Origin: CAWKDG01 sp963848355
GTDB taxonomy: Bacteria; Actinomycetota; Acidimicrobiia; Acidimicrobiales; UBA8190
DNA length: 64,000 nt
Assembly: GCA_963848355.1 (NCBI GenBank)
Contig: CAWKDG010000012.1
Span: 1,860,001 to 1,924,000, forward strand
Reading direction: 5' to 3'
The stretch's first letter is position 1. Each line of letters starts with the position of its first letter. Position numbers and translations under genes: made by a program. Shown in pieces: positions 53,492-64,000 of this stretch. The notes beneath the pieces are model-generated. The model was given only the letters and a program-made list of their open reading frames with translations, did not search any database and was not told the origin of the DNA.

Positions 53492-53929
53492 GTGCCCACC
53501 TTCGCCTCCACCCTGGTCACCCCCGAACACGTCGTGCTCGAGGGCGAGGTCGAGGCCGTTCTCCTGCGCACCGACCTGGGTGAGGCCACCTTCCTGGCCG
53601 GCCACACACCGCTCATCGGGGCCATCGTCCCCGGTCTCGTCCGGTTCCAGCACGAGGACGGAACCGTCGACCGCGTGGCCGTCCACGGCGGATTCGTCCA
53701 CGTGCGCCACGAGGGCGTGACGGTGCTCGCTCCGGTGGCCGAACGGGAGCAGGACATCGATGTCGAGCGGGCCCGGCGGGCACTGGAGGCGGCCGAGCAA
53801 CGGGTGGCCGAGGCCACCGGCCGGGTGGGGAGCGCGGGCGACGACGACCCGTCGGCCGCCCGCGAGCTGGCCGAGGCGGAGGCTGCCGTCCGGCGCGCCC
53901 AGGTCCGCCTCGAGGTGGCCGCGACCTGA
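53492..53929 (+). CDS. atpC: ATP synthase subunit epsilon
   Basis: 145 residues. The N-terminal beta sandwich has TLVTPEHVVLEGEVEAVLLRT, ATFLAGHTPLIGAI and GGFVHVRHEGVTVLA; the C-terminal helical pair (about 90-140) is Ala/Glu/Arg-rich and can inhibit rotation. GTG start two bases after the atpD stop. Last gene of the operon; the convergent hydrolase starts from the other side. Confidence 0.95.
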   Translation: MPTFASTLVTPEHVVLEGEVEAVLLRTDLGEATFLAGHTPLIGAIVPGLVRFQHEDGTVDRVAVHGGFVHVRHEGVTVLAPVAEREQDIDVERARRALEAAEQRVAEATGRVGSAGDDDPSAARELAEAEAAVRRAQVRLEVAAT

Positions 53930-53934
53930 GGTCG

Positions 53935-54739
53935 TCAGGCGGAGAGAAACGCCGTGATGGCGGGCCAGGCGGACCGGTCCTGGAGCAGGAAGAGGTGCCC
54001 GCCGTCGAACAGCTGCAGTGAGGCTTGCGGTATGGCCGACGCCAGGTGCTCGGCATTGGCCGGCGGTGCGATCCCGTCGCGGACACCACCGCAGACGAAG
54101 GTGGGGCACGAGATCTGCCCGAGTCGCTGCCCACGTGTCGTGGTGTCGGCGGGCGTCGAGTTGCCACGCCGCGCCCTCGGCCCGACCGGGTTCGTCGCTG
54201 CCGATGACGGCTCGGGCCCGGAACATCGACGCCAGAGACGTCCATTCGTCGGGGTTGGCGGCCCTCCACGCCGCGTCGTAGCGGGTGTCGGCCAGCTCGA
54301 GATGGCGGGCGATCCGGTCGTCGTCGGGCAGCTCCGCGAGCTCGTGCAGGGGATAGGAGGCGCCGCCCTCTCCGCCGCTCGAAGTGCAGGCCAGGACCAG
54401 GCGTCGAACGCGCGAGGGGTGGCGCAGGGCGAGCTCCTGCGCCACCATGCCGCCGAAGGAGATGCCCATCACGAGCGCGTGCTCCCACGCCAGGGTGTCG
54501 AGGAGGTGGGCGGCGTCGTCGGCGTAGTCGGCCATCGTGTACGGGCCCGGCGGAACCGTGGACTGCCCGAGGCCCCGCTGGTCGTAGGCGGCGATCTCGA
54601 AATTCTTGGTCAAGGGACCGTCGAACACACTGGGGGGAGCGCGCAGGTCACCACCGGTACCGGAGATGAGGAGCAGGCGCGGTCCCGTTCCCGCCGTCTC
54701 GTAGTACAGCTCCACGCCGTCGAGCGCCGCTCTGGTCAC
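53935..54739 (-). pseudogene. Alpha/beta hydrolase, one frameshift
   Basis: 267 residues after repair. VELYYETAGTGPRLLLISGTG, then YDQRGLGQST, nucleophile elbow GISFGG, and a C-terminal SCPTFVCGGVRDGIAPP, ending with FDGGHLFLLQD (catalytic His). One extra base near 54130, just after HHDTW, shifts the frame so the last 65 residues are read in another frame. The corrected length is divisible by three. GTG 54739 overlaps the stop of the upstream methyltransferase gene (GTGA). Such proteins are esterase/lactonase-like; the substrate is unknown. Confidence 0.82.
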
Positions 54740-55569
54740 GACGCCGGTGTCGGGCGGGGGCCCGGCCGACGGCCCGAGACGTTGTGGCGCAGGGCGAAGG
54801 GCATCACGAAGTCGGGATCGTCGAGGAGGGCGAGCATGGCGTCGATGGTGGCGTCGTCCATGACGGTGCCGCCGGCGGCGGCCATCCTGTCGGGGTCGGT
54901 GAGAAAGACGCGGATGGACCGCAACGTGTGCTGCCAGAAAGCGCCGACCGGGGTCCCTCCTGCCAGCGGACCGTCGCGGGCGTCGTCGTGGACGTCCTCC
55001 AGGCCGAGGCGGGCGAGGAGCTCGGGCAGGTGCCGGGCCCACGTCCATCGCCGGGCCAAGGGCACCATCACCTCGACGAAGGGGGCCGGCGGGTGCGGGG
55101 CGGTGAGGGCCGGAGCCCCGTCGGCCTCCTCGAACAGGACCACCCCTCCGGGCCGTAACGCCGGCACCAGCTTGGCCACGACGTCGTCGGCCGTGTCCAC
55201 GTGCATGAGGACCGATCGCGAGTGGATGACGTCGTACGACGCCTCGGCGAAGGCCATGGTGGTGAGGTCGTCCTCGACGACCGAGACGCCGGGTCTCTCG
55301 TTCAGCCCCCGGAGCTGGCCCGTGTCGCGGTCGACGGCGGTCACCGTCCCCGTCGGGCCGACGGCGTCGGCCATCCACGTGGCGATGGAACCGGCGCCCG
55401 CCCCCAGCTCCAGGCAGTGCCACCCCGGTCCGACCCCGAGGGTGCGCAGGCGCCGGACCGACGCGTCGTCGTGCAGACCCTGGAGCTTGCCCAAGCGGGC
55501 CGCTTCGTCGTCGGTGCTGTTCCACATCGGGTAGCGGCCGTCGTGGCCACCGCCGTGTGCCCCCGACAC
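54736..55569 (-). CDS. SAM-dependent methyltransferase
   Basis: 277 residues, class I Rossmann methyltransferase. The SAM loop is LELGAGAGSIATW, the acidic residue after strand 2 is in VTAVDRD, and YDVIHSRSVLMHV follows strand 4; VLFEEADGAP is motif post-III. The N-terminus has no signal. Similar proteins modify small molecules or lipids; the substrate is not clear. GTG 55569 gives a His/Gly-rich start and is 14 bases from the glpX stop, so glpX, methyltransferase and hydrolase form one minus-strand unit. Confidence 0.83.
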   Translation of the reverse strand: MSGAHGGGHDGRYPMWNSTDDEAARLGKLQGLHDDASVRRLRTLGVGPGWHCLELGAGAGSIATWMADAVGPTGTVTAVDRDTGQLRGLNERPGVSVVEDDLTTMAFAEASYDVIHSRSVLMHVDTADDVVAKLVPALRPGGVVLFEEADGAPALTAPHPPAPFVEVMVPLARRWTWARHLPELLARLGLEDVHDDARDGPLAGGTPVGAFWQHTLRSIRVFLTDPDRMAAAGGTVMDDATIDAMLALLDDPDFVMPFALRHNVSGRRPGPRPTPAS

Positions 55570-55583
55570 CGCCGCGACCTGCT

Positions 55584-56579
55584 TCAGCCGAATTCGATCT
55601 GGCTGAATTCGCGCAACTTGTCCAGTGGGTGGCGGGCGCTCACGAAGCGGACGGTTCCCGAGCGCGAACGCATGACGAGGGACTGGGTGGTGGCCCCGAA
55701 GTCGTGGTAGCGCACCCCCTGGAGCAGTTCACCATCGGTGATGCCGGTGGCGGCAAAAAAGCAGTTGTCGCCGCGCACCAGGTCTTCGGTCGTGAGCACG
55801 GCGTCGAAGTCGTAGCCCGCTTGTTGGGCAGAGGTACGTTCGTCGTCGTCCCGGGCCCACAGCCGGCCCTGGATCTCGCCCCCCATGCACTTCAGCGCGG
55901 CGGCGGCGAGCACTCCTTCGGGGGTGCCGCCCGTGCCGTAGAGGACGTCGACCCCCGAGTCGGGCCAAGCCGTGGACATCGCGCCGGCCACGTCCCCGTC
56001 GGTGATCAACTTGATCCGGGCCCCGCTCGACCGGACCTCGCTGATGAGGTCGGCGTGCCGGTCCCGTTCGAGGATCACGACCGTCACGTCGCGCATCGAC
56101 TTGCCGAGGGCCTTGGCCACGGCTTCGAGGTTCTCGGTCGGCGTACGGCGTATGTCGACCGCCCCCACCGCCTTGGGCCCGACGGCCAGCTTCTCCATGT
56201 ACACGCACGGTCCGGGATTGAACATCGTGCCCCGTTCGGAGACGGCGATGACGGCCAGGGCTCCACCGCGCCCGAGCGAGGTCGGCGTCGTCCCGTCGAT
56301 CGGATCGACGGCGATATCGGTCGGCGGCGGTGACCCGTCGCCGATGCGCTCGCCGTTGAAGAGCATGGGGGCGTTGTCCTTCTCGCCTTCGCCGATGACG
56401 ACCACCCCGTCCATCGAGACGGTCTGGAGAACGACGCGCATGGCCTGCACGGCGGCGCCGTCGGCGCCCTCCTTGTCGCCACGGCCCATCCAACGTCCGG
56501 CCGCCATGGCCGCCGCCTCGGTCACCCGGACGAGTTCCATGGCCAGGTTGCGGTCCGGTGCCCGGGGGTTAGGCGCCAT
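55584..56579 (-). CDS. glpX: Class II fructose-1,6-bisphosphatase
   Basis: 331 residues. Converts fructose-1,6-bisphosphate to fructose-6-phosphate (gluconeogenesis); lithium-sensitive GlpX type. VVIGEGEKDNAPMLFNGE, AVDPIDGTTPTS and YGTGGTPEGVLAAAALKC are family signatures for Mg and substrate binding. ATG 56579 is set by a TATGGT box seven bases ahead; ATG 56591, used by the longer frame, lies inside that box. First gene of the minus-strand unit. Confidence 0.95.
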   Translation of the reverse strand: MAPNPRAPDRNLAMELVRVTEAAAMAAGRWMGRGDKEGADGAAVQAMRVVLQTVSMDGVVVIGEGEKDNAPMLFNGERIGDGSPPPTDIAVDPIDGTTPTSLGRGGALAVIAVSERGTMFNPGPCVYMEKLAVGPKAVGAVDIRRTPTENLEAVAKALGKSMRDVTVVILERDRHADLISEVRSSGARIKLITDGDVAGAMSTAWPDSGVDVLYGTGGTPEGVLAAAALKCMGGEIQGRLWARDDDERTSAQQAGYDFDAVLTTEDLVRGDNCFFAATGITDGELLQGVRYHDFGATTQSLVMRSRSGTVRFVSARHPLDKLREFSQIEFG

Positions 56580-56586
56580 GTCCCTG

Positions 56587-56592
56587 ACCATA
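56587..56592 (-). promoter_or_regulatory. glpX: -10 box for leaderless glpX
   Basis: TATGGT on the minus strand is seven bases before ATG 56579. It moves the likely start four codons downstream of the longest frame. Confidence 0.45.
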
Positions 56593-56718
56593 ACGCGCTC
56601 CGTCGGAGCCCACCCGACGTTGGACGCCCGTTTCGGCGGGAATCCGCCGGTCCCGGGTGCGGTGTCGCGGTGTTCGTGGCGTCACAGGCTGTGGCAGACA
56701 AGACGCGCCGGCCCACCG

Positions 56719-56724
56719 TAGGCT
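56719..56724 (+). promoter_or_regulatory. -10 box for mutase large-chain gene
   Basis: TAGGCT is exactly six bases before GTG 56731; there is no ribosome site. Confidence 0.5.
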
Positions 56725-56730
56725 GGCCTG

Positions 56731-58446
<1,716 letters not shown>

Positions 58447-58488
58447 CCGGACCGGGCCACGATCGCTCACCGGGACTCCCGCCCCGGT

Positions 58489-58494
58489 CATACT
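58489..58494 (+). promoter_or_regulatory. murA: -10 box for murA
   Basis: CATACT lies six bases before ATG 58501 with no ribosome site. It fits the leaderless spacing but has C for the first T. Confidence 0.4.
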
Positions 58495-58500
58495 GATCGC

Positions 58501-59787
58501 ATGGACCAATTCGTCGTCCATCGCAGCGGCCCCCTCCACGGCTCCGTCCGCGCCGGCGGAGCCAAGAACTCGGCGCTCAAGCTCATGGCGGCCTGCCTGC
58601 TGGCCGAGGGCCGTCACGTGCTGTCGGGGGTGCCCCACATCGTCGACGTCGACATCATGGCCGACGTCCTGCGCTCGATCGGTGGTCGGGTGACGCGTGC
58701 CGAGGTCGGTGACGACGGGGGACCGGGGGACCTCCTCATCGACGTCCCGTCCGTTCTCGTCCCCGAAGCGCCCTACGAGTTGGTCGAGAAGATGCGCGCC
58801 TCGGTGGTCGTCCTCGGGCCGTTGCTGGCGCGCGCCGGCCGGGCCCGGGTGTCGATGCCCGGCGGCGACGACTTCGGCAACCGGCCCATCGACATCCACC
58901 TCCAGGGGTTGTCGACGCTGGGCGCGCACTTCGAGACGGTCCACGGCTATGTCGAAGGTGTCGTTCCCGACGCCGGAGCCGGCGGCCGGTTGGTCGGGAA
59001 CAGGGTCGTCTTCGAGTACCCGAGTCACACGGCCACCGACAACGTCCTCATGGCGGCAGTGTTGGCCAAGGGGACCACCGTCCTCGAGAACGCGGCACGC
59101 GAGCCCGAGGTGGCGGACCTGGCCGCGTTCCTCACCGCCATGGGGGCGCGGATCACCGGAGCGGGAACGTCGCGGATCGAGGTGGAAGGGGTGGAGGAAC
59201 TCCATCCCACCTCGCACACGGTGATCCCCGACCGGGTGGTGGCCGCCACCTTCTTCGCCGCCGTCGGCCTGGCCGGCGGGGATGTCGTAGTGGTCGACGC
59301 CCGGGCCAACCATATGGACATGCTCCTGCGGAAGCTGGGGGAGATGGGTGTGGAGGTCTCGCAGACGCCCGACGGGTTGCGGGCACAGAGCCACGGTCGG
59401 CTGCGTAGTGTCGACATCTCGACCCTCCCGTACCCGGGGGTGGCCACCGACTACAAGCCGTTCCTGGTGACGATGCTGAGTGTCGCCGACGGCGTGGGCA
59501 TCGTCACGGAGAACCTGTTCTCGGGGCGGTTCCGTTACGTCGACGAGCTTCGACGGATGGGCGCCGACATCCGCAACGAAGGCCACCACGCCGTCGTCCG
59601 CGGCGTGTCCCAACTGTCGGGTGCACCCGTCCGGGCCCCCGACCTGCGGGCGGGGGCCGCCCTCGTCCTGGCCGGTCTGGTGGCCGAGGGCGAGACCGTG
59701 GTCACCGAAGCCGTCCACGTCGACCGGGGCTATGAGGACTTCGCCGGGAAGCTCACCTCGCTCGGGGCCGACGTGACCCGGACCTGA
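58501..59787 (+). CDS. murA: UDP-N-acetylglucosamine 1-carboxyvinyltransferase, Asp active-site variant
   Basis: 428 residues. It adds enolpyruvate from PEP to UDP-GlcNAc, the first committed step of peptidoglycan synthesis. GGAKNSALKLMAACLL gives Lys22 and Asn23 (PEP/UDP contacts). The active loop reads MPGGDDFGNRP: the residue equal to E. coli Cys115 is Asp123. This Cys-to-Asp change is the natural fosfomycin-insensitive form known in Mycobacterium and Chlamydia. VATDYKPFLVTM contains the Asp that acts in proton transfer. Full length. Confidence 0.96.
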   Translation: MDQFVVHRSGPLHGSVRAGGAKNSALKLMAACLLAEGRHVLSGVPHIVDVDIMADVLRSIGGRVTRAEVGDDGGPGDLLIDVPSVLVPEAPYELVEKMRASVVVLGPLLARAGRARVSMPGGDDFGNRPIDIHLQGLSTLGAHFETVHGYVEGVVPDAGAGGRLVGNRVVFEYPSHTATDNVLMAAVLAKGTTVLENAAREPEVADLAAFLTAMGARITGAGTSRIEVEGVEELHPTSHTVIPDRVVAATFFAAVGLAGGDVVVVDARANHMDMLLRKLGEMGVEVSQTPDGLRAQSHGRLRSVDISTLPYPGVATDYKPFLVTMLSVADGVGIVTENLFSGRFRYVDELRRMGADIRNEGHHAVVRGVSQLSGAPVRAPDLRAGAALVLAGLVAEGETVVTEAVHVDRGYEDFAGKLTSLGADVTRT

Positions 59788-59839
59788 GCTCCGTCGGCCG
59801 CCGATCGGGACCGGATTTTCCGACCCCGGCGGGCTCTCC

Positions 59840-59845
59840 TACGCT
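59840..59845 (+). promoter_or_regulatory. -10 box upstream of the meaB leader ORF
   Basis: TACGCT lies ten bases before GTG 59856 and 13 before ATG 59859, the possible starts of an 18-19 codon leader ORF. Confidence 0.4.
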
Positions 59846-59858
59846 CGGTCGACCCGTG

Positions 59859-59915
59859 ATGAACCTCGGCCCGTCCCACTCCGCGTCCGACGATCCGGCT
59901 CCCGGTCGACGGTGA
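59859..59915 (+). CDS. 18-aa leader ORF overlapping meaB
   Basis: ATG 59859 starts an 18-residue frame (MNLGPSHSASDDPAPGRR) whose TGA overlaps the GTG of meaB as GTGA. The only promoter box (59840) lies ahead of this ORF, not directly before meaB, which has no ribosome site of its own. Translation of meaB would then depend on the leader ORF. No Cys-rich or amino-acid-run attenuator is seen. Inference. Confidence 0.4.
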   Translation: MNLGPSHSASDDPAPGRR

Positions 59916-60889
59916 CCACCCTCGACATCGGGAGACTGCTCGACGCGGCGACGAGAGGGGACCGTCGTGCCCTGGCCCGTCTCCTCACCGTGGCCGAGCG
60001 CGGCGGGGACGACGGTCGCGCCGCCGCCGCCTTGGCCTACCGCAGCGGGGCCGAGGCAGCCACGATCGGCATCACGGGGGCACCGGGCGCGGGCAAGTCC
60101 ACCCTCGTCGACCGGCTGATCGCCGTGGCCCGCGGCGGAGGTGTCGCGCAGCTGGCCGTCCTCGCCGTCGATCCGACCTCACCGTTCTCCGGGGGGGCGA
60201 TCCTGGGCGACCGCGTCCGCATGCAGGGACACGACCTCGACGCCGGGGTCTTCATCCGCTCGATGGCCTCGCGTGGGCATCTCGGAGGGCTGGCGGTGGC
60301 CGTGCCCGAAGCCATCCGCCTGTTCGCCGCCGCCGGGACGCCCGTCGTCATCGTCGAGACCGTCGGGGTCGGCCAGGTGGAGGTCGAGGTGGCCTCGGCC
60401 ACCGACACCACGGTGGTCGTCGTCAATCCCAATTGGGGCGACGCGATCCAGGCCAACAAGGCCGGGCTCCTCGAGACGGCCGACATCTTCGTCATCAACA
60501 AGGCCGACATGCCCGGCGCCGAGCAGTCCCGCCGCGATCTCGAGCAGATGCTCGACCTGTCGACGCCCGGCGACTGGCGACCTCCGATCCTGGAGACGGT
60601 GGCGGCCACCGGCGAGGGCGTGGACACCCTGTGGGCCGAGATCGGGCGGCACCAGACCTACCTGGACGGCGCCGGGCTCCTGGAACGGAACCGGAGGGAG
60701 CGCCTGCGACGGGAGTTCCGACGGGTCCTGCGGGCCCGGATCGAGGCGGAGATCGATCGCCTGAGCTCTCTCGAGCGGTTCGCCGAGCTCGACGAGGCCG
60801 TCGTCGAGCACCGGCTCGATCCCTATACGGCCGCCGAGGAGCTGCTGGCCCACATGAGCGACGACGGCGCCGACCCGGACGCCCCCTGA
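59912..60889 (+). CDS. meaB: Methylmalonyl-CoA mutase-associated GTPase MeaB
   Basis: 325 residues, G3E-family P-loop GTPase. It loads adenosylcobalamin into the mutase and protects the mutase from inactivation. Walker A is GAPGAGKS at 56-63; DPTSPFSGGAILGDRVRM, IVETVGVGQVE (switch II) and NKADMPGAE (guanine specificity) follow. The C-terminal dimer arm reads LERNRRERLRREF. Its presence near the mutase large chain supports that chain's assignment. Confidence 0.94.
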   Translation: MTTLDIGRLLDAATRGDRRALARLLTVAERGGDDGRAAAALAYRSGAEAATIGITGAPGAGKSTLVDRLIAVARGGGVAQLAVLAVDPTSPFSGGAILGDRVRMQGHDLDAGVFIRSMASRGHLGGLAVAVPEAIRLFAAAGTPVVIVETVGVGQVEVEVASATDTTVVVVNPNWGDAIQANKAGLLETADIFVINKADMPGAEQSRRDLEQMLDLSTPGDWRPPILETVAATGEGVDTLWAEIGRHQTYLDGAGLLERNRRERLRREFRRVLRARIEAEIDRLSSLERFAELDEAVVEHRLDPYTAAEELLAHMSDDGADPDAP

Positions 60890-60938
60890 CCGGGCGTCGC
60901 GCCGGCCGACGAGGCACCGCGCCCGTCATCGTTCGGGG

Positions 60939-60944
60939 TACGGT
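60939..60944 (+). promoter_or_regulatory. -10 box for enoyl-CoA hydratase gene
   Basis: TACGGT is exactly six bases before ATG 60951, with no ribosome site. Confidence 0.5.
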
Positions 60945-60950
60945 GCGCGC

Positions 60951-61757
60951 ATGACGGTCGAGGCCGATCGGCCGGTGGGGTCGGAGAGCGAGTTCGTCGC
61001 CGTCGAGCACCGCGATGACGGTGTGGCGCTGGTCCGGCTCGACCGGCCGAAGATGAACGCCCTGTCGACGGCCATGCTCGCCCAACTGCGGGCGCAGATG
61101 GCGCGGCTGGCCGAGGACCCGCCCGGCGCCGTCGTCCTGTGGGGTGGCCCGCGGGTGTTCGCCGCCGGTGCCGACGTCACCGAGTTCTCCGATGCCGGGG
61201 CCCCGGGTCTGGTGGCGTCGCGCTTCCACGCCGCCACCGAGGCGATCGCCGGGTTGGCCTGCGCCACCGTGGCCGCCGTCACCGGCTACGCCCTGGGCGG
61301 GGGGCTCGAGCTGGCCCTGGCCTGCGACCTGAGGGTGGTGGCCGACGACGCCCGGCTCGGCCAGCCCGAGATCCTTCTCGGGATCATCCCCGGCGGCGGT
61401 GCCACCCAGCGCCTGCCGCGTCTGGTGGGCCCGGCGCGGGCCAAGGACATCATCCTGACGGGACGACAGGTGAAGGCCGAGGAAGCCCTGCGGATCGGCC
61501 TGGCCGACCGGGTCGTCCCGGCCGCCGACGTGCTCGACGAGGCCGTCCACCTGGCGTCGGAGCTGGCCCGTGGCCCGCGCCTGGCCCAGCTCATGGCCAA
61601 GCGCCTGATCGAGGCCGCCCCCCAGACGCCGCTGGCGCAGGGCCTCGACCACGAGTCCCGGGCGTTCGTGTCCGTGTTCGACACCGCCGACGCCCGTGAC
61701 GGGATCGCCTCCTTCCTCGAGCACGGTCCCGGTCGCGCCCGGTTCCACGGTCGTTGA
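60951..61757 (+). CDS. Enoyl-CoA hydratase/isomerase family protein
   Basis: 268 residues, crotonase fold. The oxyanion-hole strands are VFAAGADVTEF and TGYALGGGLELALACD; the two catalytic Glu positions are present (GGGLEL and GQPEILLGIIPG), so a true hydratase is likely. RLPRLVGPARAKDIILTGRQ is the C-terminal signature. It could act in beta-oxidation or branched-chain breakdown along with the mutase and MeaB. Leaderless start. The last residues (GRARFHGR) are unusual but not disruptive. Confidence 0.9.
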   Translation: MTVEADRPVGSESEFVAVEHRDDGVALVRLDRPKMNALSTAMLAQLRAQMARLAEDPPGAVVLWGGPRVFAAGADVTEFSDAGAPGLVASRFHAATEAIAGLACATVAAVTGYALGGGLELALACDLRVVADDARLGQPEILLGIIPGGGATQRLPRLVGPARAKDIILTGRQVKAEEALRIGLADRVVPAADVLDEAVHLASELARGPRLAQLMAKRLIEAAPQTPLAQGLDHESRAFVSVFDTADARDGIASFLEHGPGRARFHGR

Positions 61758-61782
61758 ACGGCGACGGCGGCGGTCTCTGACG

Positions 61783-63689
<1,907 letters not shown>

Positions 63690-63693
<4 letters not shown>

Positions 63694-64000
63694 CGACGCC
63701 GGGTTCGGGTGTGGCCGACCTCACCGAGAGCACACGCCAGGCCCTGGCCGAGCTCGTCTCCACCCACCTGGCCCGCAGCGCCGGCGGCGAGACGGGCGTC
63801 GGACCGGTGGCGGTGGTCGAGGCCGAGGTCCTGGCCCGGGGTCGTCCCGGCATCGTCGACGTGGTCGCCCGCGTCGGGCCGCGGACCGTCCATCTCCCTC
63901 TGGGACTGCGCGAGCCGGGGGCCGAGACCAAGTTCCTGGCCGGTGACGAGGACGCCGTCCTCGGTGTCTTCGAGGACGGCGACGGCCTGGCCGTGGCCTT
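63690..64000 (+). CDS. Probable maltokinase-like protein, N-terminal part (3' truncated)
   Basis: About 103 residues before the window ends. GTG 63690 overlaps the treS stop (GTGA). The sequence SVADLTESTRQALAELV-type helix, then VEAEVLARGRPGIVDVVARVG and HLPLGLREPGAETKFLAGD resembles the N-terminal cap found on maltokinases that work with TreS in the GlgE pathway to make maltose-1-phosphate. The kinase core is not in view, and the usual RWFAGK start motif is not seen, so the call depends on context. Confidence 0.55.

Overview
The window is a 64-kb piece of a high-GC, chromosomal, actinobacterial genome, most likely a member of the Acidimicrobiia or a nearby deep-branching lineage. Four things support this: the conserved actinobacterial gene order argS / lysA-hom-thrC-rho-rpmE-prfA-prmC-tsaC / rpiB-glyA-wecA / atpZ-I-B-E-F-H-A-G-D-C / murA; a mycothiol-dependent formaldehyde dehydrogenase (MscR); an F420-type luciferase-like oxidoreductase; and frequent leaderless starts, with a TANNNT box 6-10 nt ahead of ATG, GTG or TTG. 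The taxonomic call is inference from gene content. There is no rRNA, CRISPR array, transposase or integrase in the window. Layout. 0-6.7 kb: tail of an aldo/keto reductase, an NTF2-like protein, an L,D-transpeptidase, a PQQ-propeller lipoprotein, then a C1 unit (mscR and formate dehydrogenase) and an unrecognised gene behind a tandem-repeat leader. 6.7-14.3 kb: oxidoreductase-rich region (SDRs, MDR reductase, LLM-class enzyme, nitroreductase, SRPBCC proteins), a histone-deacetylase-like hydrolase, another aldo/keto reductase and a tiny basic protein. 14.4-16.1 kb: argS. 16.1-31.3 kb: an accessory block between argS and tRNA-Arg/lysA, where many actinobacteria have these genes close together. 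It holds a three-gene set resembling phosphonate-breakdown neighbourhoods, a desaturase, an amidohydrolase, a PAS-GGDEF-EAL protein, two GAF-ANTAR regulators, a large secreted glycosidase-like protein, a DUF1801 remnant and a truncated second copy of the tRNA-Arg 3' half. 31.4-53.9 kb: housekeeping core of lysine/threonine synthesis, Rho, L31, RF1 with its methyltransferase, t6A synthesis, RpiB, SHMT, WecA and the complete F1Fo ATP synthase. 53.9-64 kb: hydrolase, methyltransferase, GlpX, a methylmalonyl-CoA-mutase-type large chain, MurA, MeaB, an enoyl-CoA hydratase, TreS and the start of a probable maltokinase-like gene. How the genes fit together. MscR and formate dehydrogenase would take formaldehyde to formate and CO2. 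The 6.7-12.2 kb genes look like redox steps of xenobiotic or lipid catabolism. The mutase chain, MeaB and the hydratase fit branched or propionyl acyl-CoA metabolism. TreS and its downstream gene fit trehalose/maltose/glucan metabolism. Points that stand out. (1) A 41-codon ORF made of five VTENP repeats lies between atpG and atpD and ends in an ATGA overlap with atpD. (2) A 17-bp tandem repeat at 5871-5938 makes three chained hexapeptide minicistrons. (3) The MurA active-site Cys is Asp, which predicts fosfomycin insensitivity. (4) The ATP synthase delta subunit has a duplicated N-terminal domain. (5) Nine single-base frame disruptions fall in six genes, eight of them between 5.4 and 11.0 kb; these are either sequence errors or recent gene decay.
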